From Acidobacteriota bacterium (lineage in GTDB: Bacteria; Acidobacteriota; Terriglobia; Terriglobales; Acidobacteriaceae): DNA of 64,000 nucleotides. The notes under the pieces are model-generated. The model ran no database searches and was not told the DNA's origin. It saw only the letters and a list, made by a program, of their open reading frames with translations. Of this stretch, positions 46,829 to 56,215 are shown piece after piece; positions within the stretch are counted from its first letter, which is position 1, and every line of letters starts with the position of its first letter. The translations under genes were made by a program, and so were the position numbers. The stretch covers positions 1 through 64,000 of the forward strand of contig JAJZIJ010000011.1 in the NCBI GenBank assembly GCA_021810625.1, read 5' to 3'.

Positions 46829-49800
46829 ATGCATCTCTCCGCTCCATTTATCCGCAGGCCCGTTGGCACCTCGCTGCTGACCCTGGCGCTGATGCTCTCC
46901 GGCGTCATCGCCTATTACCTGCTGCCTGTTGCTCCCATGCCAGAGGTGGAGTTTCCAACGATTGGCGTTAGCGCGTCGCTGCCCGGTGCCAGCCCGGAGG
47001 TGATGGCCTCCGCCGTGGCGACACCGCTGGAACGCGAGTTTGGACGCATCGCGGGCGTGACCCAGATGACCTCCGTCAGCACGACGGGAGGCTCTGCCAT
47101 CACGCTGCAATTTGACCTGAGCCGCGACATCAATGCCGCCGCGCGCGATGTGCAGGCCGCCATCAATGCGGCGCGTGGACAACTGCCCAGCAATCTTCCT
47201 GAAAATCCGACCTATCGAAAATACAATCCTGCTGACGTGCCGATCTACGTGATCGCGATGACCTCCGACGTGCTGACCAAGCCGCGCATCTACGATTACG
47301 CCAACTCGATTCTGGCGCAGAAGCTCGCGCAGATCGACGGCGTGGGCCAGGTGTACATCGGCGGCAGCGCCAGTCCGGCGGTACGGGTGGCGATCAACCC
47401 TACCGTGCTTAGTTCCTATGGCATCGGATTGGAAGCCGTGCGCGCATCGCTTGGAACCGTCAACGTGAATATGCCCAAGGGCGCGTTGCAAAACGAGCGC
47501 GACCGGATGCAGATTGCGGACACCGACCAGCTCTTTGCAGCCCGCGACTACAGGCCGCTGATTATCACGTACAAAAACGGCCACGCTGTGCGATTGCAGG
47601 ATGTTGGCCAGGTTACGGACTCTCTCGTAAACATCTATACCTCCGGACTGGCCAACGGAAAACCAGCCATCCTGGTGGTTATCTTCAAGGCTCCTGGAGC
47701 CAACATCATTCGCACTGTTGATGCCGTCAAGAAGGCCATGCCGCAACTGGCCGCCTCGGTACCGCCCAGTATTCGGCTCAACCCGGTTCTTGATCGCACG
47801 CTCACCATTCGCGCTGCCATCAACGATGTGGAATGGACGCTGGTGATCTCCGTTTTTCTCGTGGTGCTGGTGGTCTTCTTTTTTCTGCGCGATCCAATGG
47901 CCACGCTGATTCCCAGCATTGCCGTGCCGCTTTCCCTGCTGGGCACCTTTGGCCTGATGTATCTGCTTGGCTATACGCTGGACAATCTCTCGCTGATGGC
48001 GCTCACCATCTCCACGGGCTTTGTGGTGGATGATGCCATTGTCGTGATCGAGAACATCTCGCGCTATCGCGAACAGGGCATGGGCGCGTTTGATTCCGCC
48101 ATGCGCGGCTCGCGCGAGATTGGCTTCACCGTTGTCTCAATGAGCCTTTCATTGATCGCCGTTTTCATTCCCATTTTGCTGATGGGCGGCATCGTGGGTC
48201 GGCTCTTTCGTGAATTTGCTGTCACGCTCAGCCTGGCCATCAGTGTCTCGCTGGTCGTCTCGCTGACCACCACCCCGATGATGAGCGCCTATCTTCTGCG
48301 CGACCAACATCACCAGCATGGCCGCCTCTATTATGCCTGCGAATGGCTCTTTGATCGCTCGCTGGATGTCTATCGCAGAGCGCTGCATTGGGTGCTTGCG
48401 CATCAGACGTTCATGTTTGCGGTTACGCTGCTCACCTTCGCGGTGAATATCTATCTCTTTATCATCATCCCCAAAGGATTTTTCCCGCAGCAGGATACGG
48501 GGCGCATCATGGGCGCGATTCGCGCCGATCAGGATATTTCTTTCGATGCCATGCGCATCAAGCAGCGGCAATTCAGCAACCTTGTGATGCAGGATCCAGC
48601 CGTCCACAGTGTCATTAGCTTTATCGGGGGCAACGGCAACACCATGAACACCGGGCGCGTGTTCATCTCGCTCAAGCCGATAGGTGTCCGCCATTCCAGC
48701 GTGGATCAGATCATCAACCGACTGCGCGGCAAGCTCGCCCACGTTCCCGGCGCGACTTTATTTATGCAGGCGGCGCAGGATGTCGGTGTTGGCGGACGCA
48801 TTGCCGATGCACAGTACCAATACACGCTGGAAGATCAGGATTTGCACGAATTGCTGGAGTGGGCACCGCGTCTGCAAGCGAGACTTGCCCAACTCCCGGA
48901 GCTGCGCGACGTCTCCACCGATCAGCAAAATCGTGGATTGGAAACGCAACTGGTGATCGATCGCGACACGGCTTCGCGGCTGGGAATTACGCCGCAGGTG
49001 ATTGACAACACGCTCTATGATGCCTTCGGCCAGCGCCAGGTCTCCACCATCTACACGCAAATGAATCAATACAACGTGGTGCTGGGCGTGGCTCCGGAGT
49101 ATCAGCGCGATCCAGACGCGCTGCACAATATCTACGTGAAATCCTCGACTGGAACCGAGGTGCCGCTGAGCGCCATCTCCCACTTTGAGTCGCGCCGCAC
49201 ATATTTGCAGGTGAATCATCAGGGCCAGTTTCCGGCCATCACGCTCACGTTCAATCTGGCTCCCAACGTGGCGCTCGGCCAGGCCGTCGATGCCATCAAC
49301 CGCGCCGAGGATGAGATGCGCATGCCCTCCAGCATTCACGCCGGATTCCAAGGCGTGGCGCAGGCATTCCAGACCTCGCTGGCCAGCGAGCCGTACCTGA
49401 TCCTCGCCGCGCTGCTGGCCGTCTACGTGGTGCTGGGCATTCTTTACGAGAGCTACATCCACCCCATTACGATTCTCACCACGCTGCCATCGGCTGGCAT
49501 TGGAGCTATTCTGGCGCTGCTGCTCTTTCACATCGAATTCAGCGTGATTGCGCTTATTGGCATCATTTTGCTGATTGGCATTGTGAAGAAGAACGCGATT
49601 TTAATGATCGACTTTGCCCTGGATGCCGAGCGCACCAAAGGCATGTCGCCGGACGAGGCCATCTATCAAGCCTGCCTGTTGCGTTTTCGCCCCATTATGA
49701 TGACCACGATGGCTGCGCTCTTTGGCGGATTGCCGCTGGCGCTGGGCCACGGCACTGGCTCCGAGCTGCGCCGACCGTTGGGTATCGCCATTGTTGGCGG

Positions 49801-49945
49801 CCTGATTGTCTCGCAGGCGCTCACGCTTTTTACCACGCCGGTGGTGTATCTGTTCTGGGATAAATTACAGATGCGCATCGCGCGCCTGCGTGGTAAAAAT
49901 ACGGGGGCAAACTCCCCCCATGCGGCAGATATAATTCGCTCATAG
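46829..49945 (+). CDS. mdtC: RND efflux pump permease (MdtC-like)
   Basis: A 1038-residue second RND permease, homologous to its upstream neighbour throughout (both have [24 protein letters not shown] and [11 protein letters not shown]). The ATG at 46829 is 4 bp after the mdtB stop. The presence of two different permeases behind one adaptor is characteristic of MdtABC-type exporters of bile salts, novobiocin and similar drugs in enterobacteria; the substrate here is unknown. The outer-membrane partner is probably the TolC-like gene at 53206, 3.3 kb away. Confidence 0.92.
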   Translation: MHLSAPFIRRPVGTSLLTLALMLSGVIAYYLLPVAPMPEVEFPTIGVSASLPGASPEVMASAVATPLEREFGRIAGVTQMTSVSTTGGSAITLQFDLSRDINAAARDVQAAINAARGQLPSNLPENPTYRKYNPADVPIYVIAMTSDVLTKPRIYDYANSILAQKLAQIDGVGQVYIGGSASPAVRVAINPTVLSSYGIGLEAVRASLGTVNVNMPKGALQNERDRMQIADTDQLFAARDYRPLIITYKNGHAVRLQDVGQVTDSLVNIYTSGLANGKPAILVVIFKAPGANIIRTVDAVKKAMPQLAASVPPSIRLNPVLDRTLTIRAAINDVEWTLVISVFLVVLVVFFFLRDPMATLIPSIAVPLSLLGTFGLMYLLGYTLDNLSLMALTISTGFVVDDAIVVIENISRYREQGMGAFDSAMRGSREIGFTVVSMSLSLIAVFIPILLMGGIVGRLFREFAVTLSLAISVSLVVSLTTTPMMSAYLLRDQHHQHGRLYYACEWLFDRSLDVYRRALHWVLAHQTFMFAVTLLTFAVNIYLFIIIPKGFFPQQDTGRIMGAIRADQDISFDAMRIKQRQFSNLVMQDPAVHSVISFIGGNGNTMNTGRVFISLKPIGVRHSSVDQIINRLRGKLAHVPGATLFMQAAQDVGVGGRIADAQYQYTLEDQDLHELLEWAPRLQARLAQLPELRDVSTDQQNRGLETQLVIDRDTASRLGITPQVIDNTLYDAFGQRQVSTIYTQMNQYNVVLGVAPEYQRDPDALHNIYVKSSTGTEVPLSAISHFESRRTYLQVNHQGQFPAITLTFNLAPNVALGQAVDAINRAEDEMRMPSSIHAGFQGVAQAFQTSLASEPYLILAALLAVYVVLGILYESYIHPITILTTLPSAGIGAILALLLFHIEFSVIALIGIILLIGIVKKNAILMIDFALDAERTKGMSPDEAIYQACLLRFRPIMMTTMAALFGGLPLALGHGTGSELRRPLGIAIVGGLIVSQALTLFTTPVVYLFWDKLQMRIARLRGKNTGANSPHAADIIRS

Positions 49946-49961
49946 TCGGAGCAAGCGTTAT

Positions 49962-50903
49962 ATGGTCAAGTTAAGCGCAACAGTTGAAAAGCGGTCGAAG
50001 CGCGTCGCCTCTGCAATTTATCTTGCCGAGGATATACCACAGCAGCGGCCTGACGCTCTACATTCACAATCCCGTCGTCGTATAGTGTTCGGCTGGTACG
50101 GAGGAAAGTTTTCTCATCTGGATTGGCTGATGCCACTACTCCCAGAGTGTCATCATTACTGCGAGCCGTTTGCAGGTTCCGGGGCTGTACTGCTCAATCG
50201 GGGATCATCTCCGGTGGAGACCTACAATGACATCGATGGCGAGGTTGTAAATTTTTTCCGCGTACTGCGCGATCAACACGAAGAACTCATTCGAGGTATT
50301 GCGCTAACGCCTTTTTCCCGCGAAGAATACCATCGCGCAATATCGGGGTCTGTTCTGGGCATTACGGATGTTGAACGCGCGCGGCGCTTCTACATCAAGG
50401 CGCGCCAGACCCGGACTGGGCTTGCTCAAACTGCCTCTTTGGGCCGTTGGGCGAACTGCAAGGATACGAGTCGTGCCGGAATGTCGGGCGTCGTATCCCG
50501 ATGGCTGGGAGGCGTGGAAGCCTTGGACGATATCGCGCAACGCTTGCTGCGCGTTCAGATTGAAAATCGACCCGCACTTGATGTAATTCGTCTCTATGAC
50601 AGTCCAAAAACCCTATTCTATTGCGATCCTCCCTATCTACACGCCACCCGTGGTGATTCTAAAGCCTACGGCTTTGAGATGGACGAAACGCAGTACGGAG
50701 AGTTCGCCAAAGTGGTGAATCAATGTAGCGGGAAAGTAGCGGTGTCAGGCTACGACCACCCTTTGATGGAAGAACTATTTCCCTCCTCTCATTGGCAGAA
50801 GACTGTGGGCAGGGACAAAACCATCCACTCCACCAAAGACACGCGTCAAGAAGTGTTGTGGACAAATTACAATCCCAACGAAAAACAAGGACTTTTTGAA
50901 TGA
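49962..50903 (+). CDS. DNA adenine methyltransferase (D12 class)
   Basis: A 313-residue N6-adenine methylase of the Dam/D12 group. Motif I EPFAGSGAV is at 68-76, preceded by the FGWYGGKF motif near 43-50, and the catalytic DPPY at 222-225. Its stop overlaps the ATG of a likely restriction endonuclease (4 bp), so it is the protective half of a type II system. It starts 16 bp after the efflux operon, has an AT-richer look than its neighbours and lies beside a tRNA gene, consistent with transfer. The recognition sequence cannot be told. Confidence 0.93.
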   Translation: MVKLSATVEKRSKRVASAIYLAEDIPQQRPDALHSQSRRRIVFGWYGGKFSHLDWLMPLLPECHHYCEPFAGSGAVLLNRGSSPVETYNDIDGEVVNFFRVLRDQHEELIRGIALTPFSREEYHRAISGSVLGITDVERARRFYIKARQTRTGLAQTASLGRWANCKDTSRAGMSGVVSRWLGGVEALDDIAQRLLRVQIENRPALDVIRLYDSPKTLFYCDPPYLHATRGDSKAYGFEMDETQYGEFAKVVNQCSGKVAVSGYDHPLMEELFPSSHWQKTVGRDKTIHSTKDTRQEVLWTNYNPNEKQGLFE

Positions 50904-52021
50904 CGCCTGATGAAATTTTGCTGGACAGCTATCATCGCGCGTTGAGTACGCTGGACGCTACAGTCATAGCGGATGCTGATATTCGGGAGCGAGTTGACTA
51001 CGTTTGCCGATGCATGAGCAACCGCGCTGGTGTTCGCTTGCTCATGGCGTGCCTGTTGGGGAAACTGCATGATCCCAAGGTGGATGTTCGTATGCCCTAT
51101 ACCGAGATTGAGGGCGAAGGTAAATTTTCTGGGCGCACGTATGATGAGCGGTACTTGACGAAATTTATCAATGAATATCGTCTGCCGCTCAATACAACGA
51201 CTGCATTTTTAACTCCAACACTTCGCAACATCAATCATTCTCTTACTGTGGACAGAGAGCTTGTAGGAAGACCACGCGATCTCTACCGAAAAACAATTCA
51301 CCTGTTGGAAGATGTGGCGGAAAATCGTATCGCTGCAGACGTGCTGCTTGTAGAAACAGTGCGTGTTTTGCTGCAAATGCGCAACGAAAAACAGGCGCGA
51401 ATGACATCGCTCATGAACGCACTGGAACACACAGGGGACGCTCTACCCTTGTCCTCGGAAGCCATTGTGACGCTTGTCAGCCAACATCTTGCCTGCAAAA
51501 ATGCGAGCCGACTTCCTGTTCTAATCGTGGCGGCAGCCTACGAAGCGGCAGAACCATTCTTGGCCGAAAAGGTATTGAATCTGAATCCGCATAACGCAGC
51601 CGACCTGCAAACAGGATCGCTGGGCGATGTAGAAATTCATCTCGTAGGAGACGATGCAATTGTGACCGCTTACGAGATGAAGAAAAAGCGCATTACCCAA
51701 GAAGATGTTGATGCCGCCGTCGTCAAAATTGCCAAGGCATCCAAACGTATCCACAACTACCTGTTTGTTACCACGGATGCAATTGATCCGGTGGTAATGC
51801 AATACGCGGCATCGTTCTATGAGAAAACGGATGGCACGGAGATTGCGATCTTGGATTGCATCGGCTTTCTTCGGCATTTTCTCCATCTATTTCACAGAAT
51901 TCGTTCCGAGTATTTGGGAGCATATCAAGCGTTGGTACTGCGTGAGCCGGACTCCGCAGTAAGCCAGACCCTAAAGGAAGCATTTCTTGCCTTGCGGCAA
52001 GTGGCCGAGAGCGGCGAGTAG
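50900..52021 (+). CDS. Type II restriction endonuclease, probably SacI-like family
   Basis: A 373-residue protein coupled by a 4-bp overlap to the adenine methylase. Blocks NRAGVRLLMACLLGKLHDP, FSGRTYDERYLTKFI, LPLNTTTAFLTPTLRN, GDVEIHLVGDD..YEMKKKR and CIGFLRHFLHLFHRIRSEY match, as I remember them, the family annotated as SacI-type restriction endonucleases. A PD-(D/E)xK-like centre can be drawn from D243 and E259-M-K261. Type and partner are secure; the family name is moderate, and SacI-like specificity should not be assumed because such families include several specificities. Confidence 0.75.
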   Translation: MTPDEILLDSYHRALSTLDATVIADADIRERVDYVCRCMSNRAGVRLLMACLLGKLHDPKVDVRMPYTEIEGEGKFSGRTYDERYLTKFINEYRLPLNTTTAFLTPTLRNINHSLTVDRELVGRPRDLYRKTIHLLEDVAENRIAADVLLVETVRVLLQMRNEKQARMTSLMNALEHTGDALPLSSEAIVTLVSQHLACKNASRLPVLIVAAAYEAAEPFLAEKVLNLNPHNAADLQTGSLGDVEIHLVGDDAIVTAYEMKKKRITQEDVDAAVVKIAKASKRIHNYLFVTTDAIDPVVMQYAASFYEKTDGTEIAILDCIGFLRHFLHLFHRIRSEYLGAYQALVLREPDSAVSQTLKEAFLALRQVAESGE

Positions 52022-52117
52022 ATGATGGTGTTGGATATGGGTAAAAAGGACAAGGAAAGAGACCCGGATTTTGCTGTCACTGTGGGTTGCCATAGGCTCT
52101 AAGTCTTTTAGAATCTA

Positions 52118-52194
<77 letters not shown>

Positions 52195-52389
52195 TAGCTT
52201 TGCGCCACTTGCCGATACAGTGCCTCGCAGCCAGTCTGACGCATACAGACCATTGCGAATCAAGAAACTGTCGCCGTTTCTATGAACTGATTGTAGCAAA
52301 TAATTTCAGCGCATGTTCTCGTTCGGCACTTTCCAGAAAAGAAAAATTTCCCAGCAAACTACGGCATGGCCGATGGAAATGTCGGCGAA

Positions 52390-52398
52390 TGGTATACT
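52390..52398 (+). promoter_or_regulatory. Extended -10 promoter of infC
   Basis: TGGTATACT (52390-52398) is an extended -10 motif; the -35 region is weak, as is usual with such promoters. Transcription would begin near 52405, giving a leader of about 39 nt before the infC ribosome binding site GGAGG at 52433-52437. Confidence 0.55.
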
Positions 52399-52443
52399 CT
52401 GTTTCGGGCGGGGGCGCATACCCGCTGACTCTGGAGGCGACCC

Positions 52444-53073
52444 ATCGATAAGCGTTCTGCGAAATCATTCATCCGCATCAACGACCGGATTCGCGCGCGC
52501 GAAATCCGCGTGATTGACGAAAACGGCGAGCAGCTTGGCATTCTTCCACCCTTTGAGGCACTCAAGATCGCCCGTGAACGCGGACTGGATCTGGTGGAGA
52601 TATCCCCCAATGCCGTTCCGCCCGTGTGCCGCATTCAGGACTATGGAAAATTCCTGTACGAGCGGGACAAGAGCGAACGGGCCGCGCGTAAAAAACAAAA
52701 AGTTATCACCATCAAAGAGGTCAAGCTCTCCGTCACAGTAGATGAGCACGACTACCAGACCAAAAAAAATCAGGCCATACGCTTTTTGCATGAAGGGGAC
52801 AAGGTCAAGGCGTCGCTGCGTTTTCGTGGCCGCCAGATGGCTCATCGCGAGCTGGGCTACCAGATCGTTAATCGCCTGATTCAGGACATTGGCGAAGCGG
52901 GTGTGGTGGAGTTTATGCCGCGTATGGAAGGCACTACGCTGCACGCGATTCTGGCTCCTTCCAGGAAGGTCGAAGCCCCGAAAAAGCCTGCCACGCCCAA
53001 GTCTGTTGCGTCTGTGGCCGCCGGCACGGAGGCTCCCGCTCAGGTGGAAATGGCAGAGTCCCCAGTCGAATGA
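52444..53073 (+). CDS. infC: Translation initiation factor IF-3, AUC start codon
   Basis: Binds the 30S subunit and checks start-codon pairing. From the ATC at 52444 the protein has 209 residues and the full N-terminal domain: DKRSAKSFIRINDRIRARE, then VIDENGEQLG, the linker with KKQKVITIKEVKL, and the C-terminal domain FRGRQMAHRELG. The previous in-frame stop is at 52426, and no ATG, GTG or TTG lies between it and a GTG at 52510 that would remove 22 conserved residues. GGAGG sits 6 nt before the ATC. Non-AUG starts (AUU, AUC) in infC allow IF-3 to repress its own synthesis. An Ala/Pro-rich tail of about 35 residues follows. No rpmI or rplT gene follows, unlike the usual order. Confidence 0.93.
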   Translation: MDKRSAKSFIRINDRIRAREIRVIDENGEQLGILPPFEALKIARERGLDLVEISPNAVPPVCRIQDYGKFLYERDKSERAARKKQKVITIKEVKLSVTVDEHDYQTKKNQAIRFLHEGDKVKASLRFRGRQMAHRELGYQIVNRLIQDIGEAGVVEFMPRMEGTTLHAILAPSRKVEAPKKPATPKSVASVAAGTEAPAQVEMAESPVE

Positions 53074-53205
53074 ATGTGCCGACATCCATGCGCATTTGGA
53101 GAATCCAGACCAAGCCACCACAGCCAACGGAAATTCCTGACAACCGCTTTTTCGTCATCAGGAGTACCGCCGGCCAGATGAACCATCTAAACTGGTAGCA
53201 GCGGC

Positions 53206-54708
53206 ATGGAAACATCTCTTCATGTATGGAAGTGGAAGGCGGCATCTGTGGGCAGCGTTCTGCTGCTGGCGGCGCTGGCCTGCGTGCAGGCGCGGGGACA
53301 AAGCATCTCCGGCCTGAGTACGGGCGTTAGCGTTGGCCTAAATGCGGGCCAGGGGTTTGATCTTGCGGTCAACGCCTACGCAGGCAGCGTGACTACGGCC
53401 CATGCCACGACGGAAGCGATTCCGCTCTCGCTGGACGATGCCGTCCAGCGTGGATTGGCGCACAATTTGGCTGTGGTGCTGGCCGAGCAAAACGAGCGCA
53501 TCGCCAGCGGTCAGCAGTTGCAGCAACTGAATAATTTACTGCCGAATATCTCCGCCGTGGTCGTGCGGCGGCGCAATCAGATCAACCTGGCAGCGCTGGG
53601 CTTTCGACCCGGATTGCTGGCGCAGTTTCCGCCGGGAATCTTCCCCGCCGGGGTAACCTTTGGCCCAATCGTCACGGTGAATGTGGTCACGGCGCAGGCG
53701 AACCTGCAACAGCCGCTCTTTGACCTGAGCGCCATTGAGGAATTTCGCGCGGCAAAAGGAAATCGCATTGCCGCATACTACAGCACGCAGTCGGCGCGTG
53801 GGCAGGTGATTCAAAACGTCGCCACAGCGTATCTGCAAGTGCTGGACGACATGGCCAATCTCGATAACGCGCGCGCGCTGCTGGCCACCGACGATCTATT
53901 GCAACGGCAAGCCGGGGACGCAGTACAAGCCGGGACGGCGACACACTTGGATTTCCTGCGTGCCCAGGTGCAAATGCAGCAGCAGGAGCAGGCGGAAATC
54001 GCTGCGGAGAATGCGCTGGCCAAGGCAAAGATCGCATTGAATCGACAGATTGGGCTGGCTGCCGAGCAACCCATCCAGTTGACTGATGTCACCCCCTATG
54101 CCGACCTGGACACGATGACGCTCGCGCAGGCGCGGCAGATGGCCTACGCGAATCGCCAGGATTACCAGGGAGCGCAGGCGCAGGCGCGGGCCGCGAATTT
54201 CCAGCGGAAAGCGGCGCGGTTCGAGCGGGTGCCGACACTGAGCTTTGGGGGGAATTATGGTGTTACAGGCACGGTGGGAGGCATCTATCACGGAACTTTT
54301 ATCGCCTCTGGAGAGTTGAGTGTGCCCATCTTTCGCGAGGCCAGCTTGCGCGGAGATCATGATGTGGCCGAGGCCGAGCGCAGCCGAGCGCTGAACCAGC
54401 TTGCGGATTTGCGCGTTCATATTGACGCGCAACTGCGCGACAGCCTGCTGGATGTGGCCGCCGCGAAGCAACTGGTGGAGGTGGCGCACAGCAATGTTGA
54501 TCTGGCCCGTCAGTCGCTCAGCGACGCAACGGATCGCTTCACGAATGGCGTGGAGGACAATCTGGCCGTAGTACAGGCGCAGGCCGTGTTGGCGGCGGCG
54601 CAGGCGCAATGGGTGAACAGCCTGTACCAATTCAATCAGTCCAAGCTGGGTCTGGCGCGGAATCTTGGAATTTTGCAGCAGCAGTATCGCACGTATCTCG
54701 GAAAATAA
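53206..54708 (+). CDS. TolC-family outer membrane efflux channel
   Basis: A 500-residue outer-membrane factor with a signal peptide (hydrophobic about 12-28, cleavage near ARGQ). It shows the duplicated TolC pattern of long helices with ALNRQIGL-like and GVEDNLAVVQAQ segments, preceded by LSLDDAVQRGLAHNLAVVLAEQN. It is the probable channel for the MdtABC-like pump, although infC, a tRNA and an R-M pair lie between. The ATG at 53206 directly opens the signal; it probably has its own promoter. Confidence 0.88.
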   Translation: METSLHVWKWKAASVGSVLLLAALACVQARGQSISGLSTGVSVGLNAGQGFDLAVNAYAGSVTTAHATTEAIPLSLDDAVQRGLAHNLAVVLAEQNERIASGQQLQQLNNLLPNISAVVVRRRNQINLAALGFRPGLLAQFPPGIFPAGVTFGPIVTVNVVTAQANLQQPLFDLSAIEEFRAAKGNRIAAYYSTQSARGQVIQNVATAYLQVLDDMANLDNARALLATDDLLQRQAGDAVQAGTATHLDFLRAQVQMQQQEQAEIAAENALAKAKIALNRQIGLAAEQPIQLTDVTPYADLDTMTLAQARQMAYANRQDYQGAQAQARAANFQRKAARFERVPTLSFGGNYGVTGTVGGIYHGTFIASGELSVPIFREASLRGDHDVAEAERSRALNQLADLRVHIDAQLRDSLLDVAAAKQLVEVAHSNVDLARQSLSDATDRFTNGVEDNLAVVQAQAVLAAAQAQWVNSLYQFNQSKLGLARNLGILQQQYRTYLGK

Positions 54709-54788
54709 GTTGGCTTGAAGATGGAGAGGTGATGGAGATTCCAAGGGATCCCCTGCACAAGTTCCTATTTCGAGGCAACCTGCCCTCA

Positions 54789-54843
54789 GGGGCTGAAGCC
54801 CGTGTTGATCTGATTTCATTTACGGCGCGGCTGAAGCCGCGCC
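54789..54843. repeat. Pair of TGAA-loop hairpins
   Basis: Two hairpins with the same TGAA loop: GGGC-TGAA-GCCC (54790-54801) and GGCGCGGC-TGAA-GCCGCGCC (54824-54843). They lie between convergent genes and lack T-runs, so a terminator role is uncertain. Similar GGGGCTGAAGCCC-like elements are scattered in acidobacterial genomes as far as I recall. Confidence 0.55.
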
Positions 54844-54874
54844 CCTTCAAAATGCCTACCCGTGCAGCGTTTCC

Positions 54875-56161
54875 TTAGGCGGCAGCCGCCGTCGGCTTCC
54901 ATCCTCGAAACACAATTGTGATCGTAATCAACTGCAAGGCGGCGGTGAGCGCCACGCAGGTCGTCCAGCCGCCGAAGCGCCACAAATAGCCGGGGAGAAT
55001 ACCCGCAACCGTGCCGCCAACGTAGTAGCAGGAGAGATAAAGCCCTGCTGCCGAGACACGGCCACCCAGCGGAGCCGCCTGCCGCAGATAGCTGATGGCT
55101 GCGGCATGAGAGATAAAGACGCCGCTCGAACATAATCCCAGACCTACGATCACCCAGAGCAGGGATGGTGCCAGCGTCAGGAGCACGCCAAGCAGCGAGA
55201 GCAACACGGCTCCAATCAGGCCGCTGCGCAGGTCAATCCGCGTGAGCACGAGACCCGCCACGGGCGTCGCAATAAGGCCAGCCAGATACACGGCGAAGAG
55301 CAGGCTGAGTTGTGCCGTGGAAAGTCCAAACGGCGGAGCGGCCAGATGAAACGTGACATAGGTGAAGATGGCCACCAGAGAAAACAGCACGTTGAAGCCC
55401 ACGGCAAAGGTGGACAACAAACGCGGGCTGCGAAGATTCCGCAGCATCTGGGAAAATTGGCCGGAGCTGGGCAGGCTGGCGCTGGGCACATGCGCGGCGG
55501 CAAAATGCGAGTGGGGACGCCCATGCGGCAGCCAACGCGCAACCAGCAAGCCACCCAGCAGATTGATCGCTCCCAGAACGAGAAACGCGGCCTGCCAGTT
55601 GTACCGTTCGGTGATGAGGCCCGCAATCAGGCGACCCAAAAATCCGCCCAGAACGGTGCCGCTGACGTAGAACGCCATGACCTGCGCAACGGTCTGCGCC
55701 GACCACTCTTCTGTAATGTAGGCGATGGTGGTGGCAAAGATGCCCGGCATCAAAATGCCCTGCAAAAATCGCCAGAAGACCAGCGCGTGCAGGCTGGAAG
55801 AGGTGGCGGCCAGCCATGTGGGAACGATCAGCGCCAGAATGGAGGCGACGATGATGCGCTTGCGGTTGAGTCGCTCGGCGTATGCGCTCACAATGGGCGC
55901 GGACAGGGCCACTCCCAGGGTGGAGGCGCTGACGGTCAGTCCGACGGCGGATTTGGAGGCATGAAAGATGTGAACAAACAGAGGCAGCAGGGGTTGCGTG
56001 GCGTAGAGATCGGCAAAGGCGCAGGCGCCGCAGAGCATGACGGCCAGCACGCTGGAGGCAGGGCCGATGCCCGCTTCATCCATTTCAGTTGCTAACAGGG
56101 AAGCCGCGCGTTCTGCGCGGGAAATATCGGGAATCGGCGCAGCCTCGCTCATGCTTTTCAC
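54875..56161 (-). CDS. MFS transporter (arabinose-efflux-like)
   Basis: A 428-residue major facilitator with 12 hydrophobic segments. It starts after a 35-residue cytoplasmic leader (start 56161 or 56152). ADLYATQPLLPLFVHIF, SAYAERLNRKRIIVAS (the loop 2-3 motif), and GGFLGRLIAGL are typical of the YnfM/AraJ-like drug/proton antiporter group. It is on the same strand as glyA, 54 bp downstream of it, and could be partly co-transcribed. The substrate is not readable. Confidence 0.88.
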   Translation of the reverse strand: MKSMSEAAPIPDISRAERAASLLATEMDEAGIGPASSVLAVMLCGACAFADLYATQPLLPLFVHIFHASKSAVGLTVSASTLGVALSAPIVSAYAERLNRKRIIVASILALIVPTWLAATSSSLHALVFWRFLQGILMPGIFATTIAYITEEWSAQTVAQVMAFYVSGTVLGGFLGRLIAGLITERYNWQAAFLVLGAINLLGGLLVARWLPHGRPHSHFAAAHVPSASLPSSGQFSQMLRNLRSPRLLSTFAVGFNVLFSLVAIFTYVTFHLAAPPFGLSTAQLSLLFAVYLAGLIATPVAGLVLTRIDLRSGLIGAVLLSLLGVLLTLAPSLLWVIVGLGLCSSGVFISHAAAISYLRQAAPLGGRVSAAGLYLSCYYVGGTVAGILPGYLWRFGGWTTCVALTAALQLITITIVFRGWKPTAAAA

Positions 56162-56215
56162 CAGAATACACGAGGCGCAGCATGTTCCTGGCGGGGAAGT
56201 ATTTTCAAGAAAAAC

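Noticed and set aside
52510-52512. GTG start for infC
   Set aside because: It removes conserved IF-3 residues and has no ribosome binding site; the ATC at 52444 has both.
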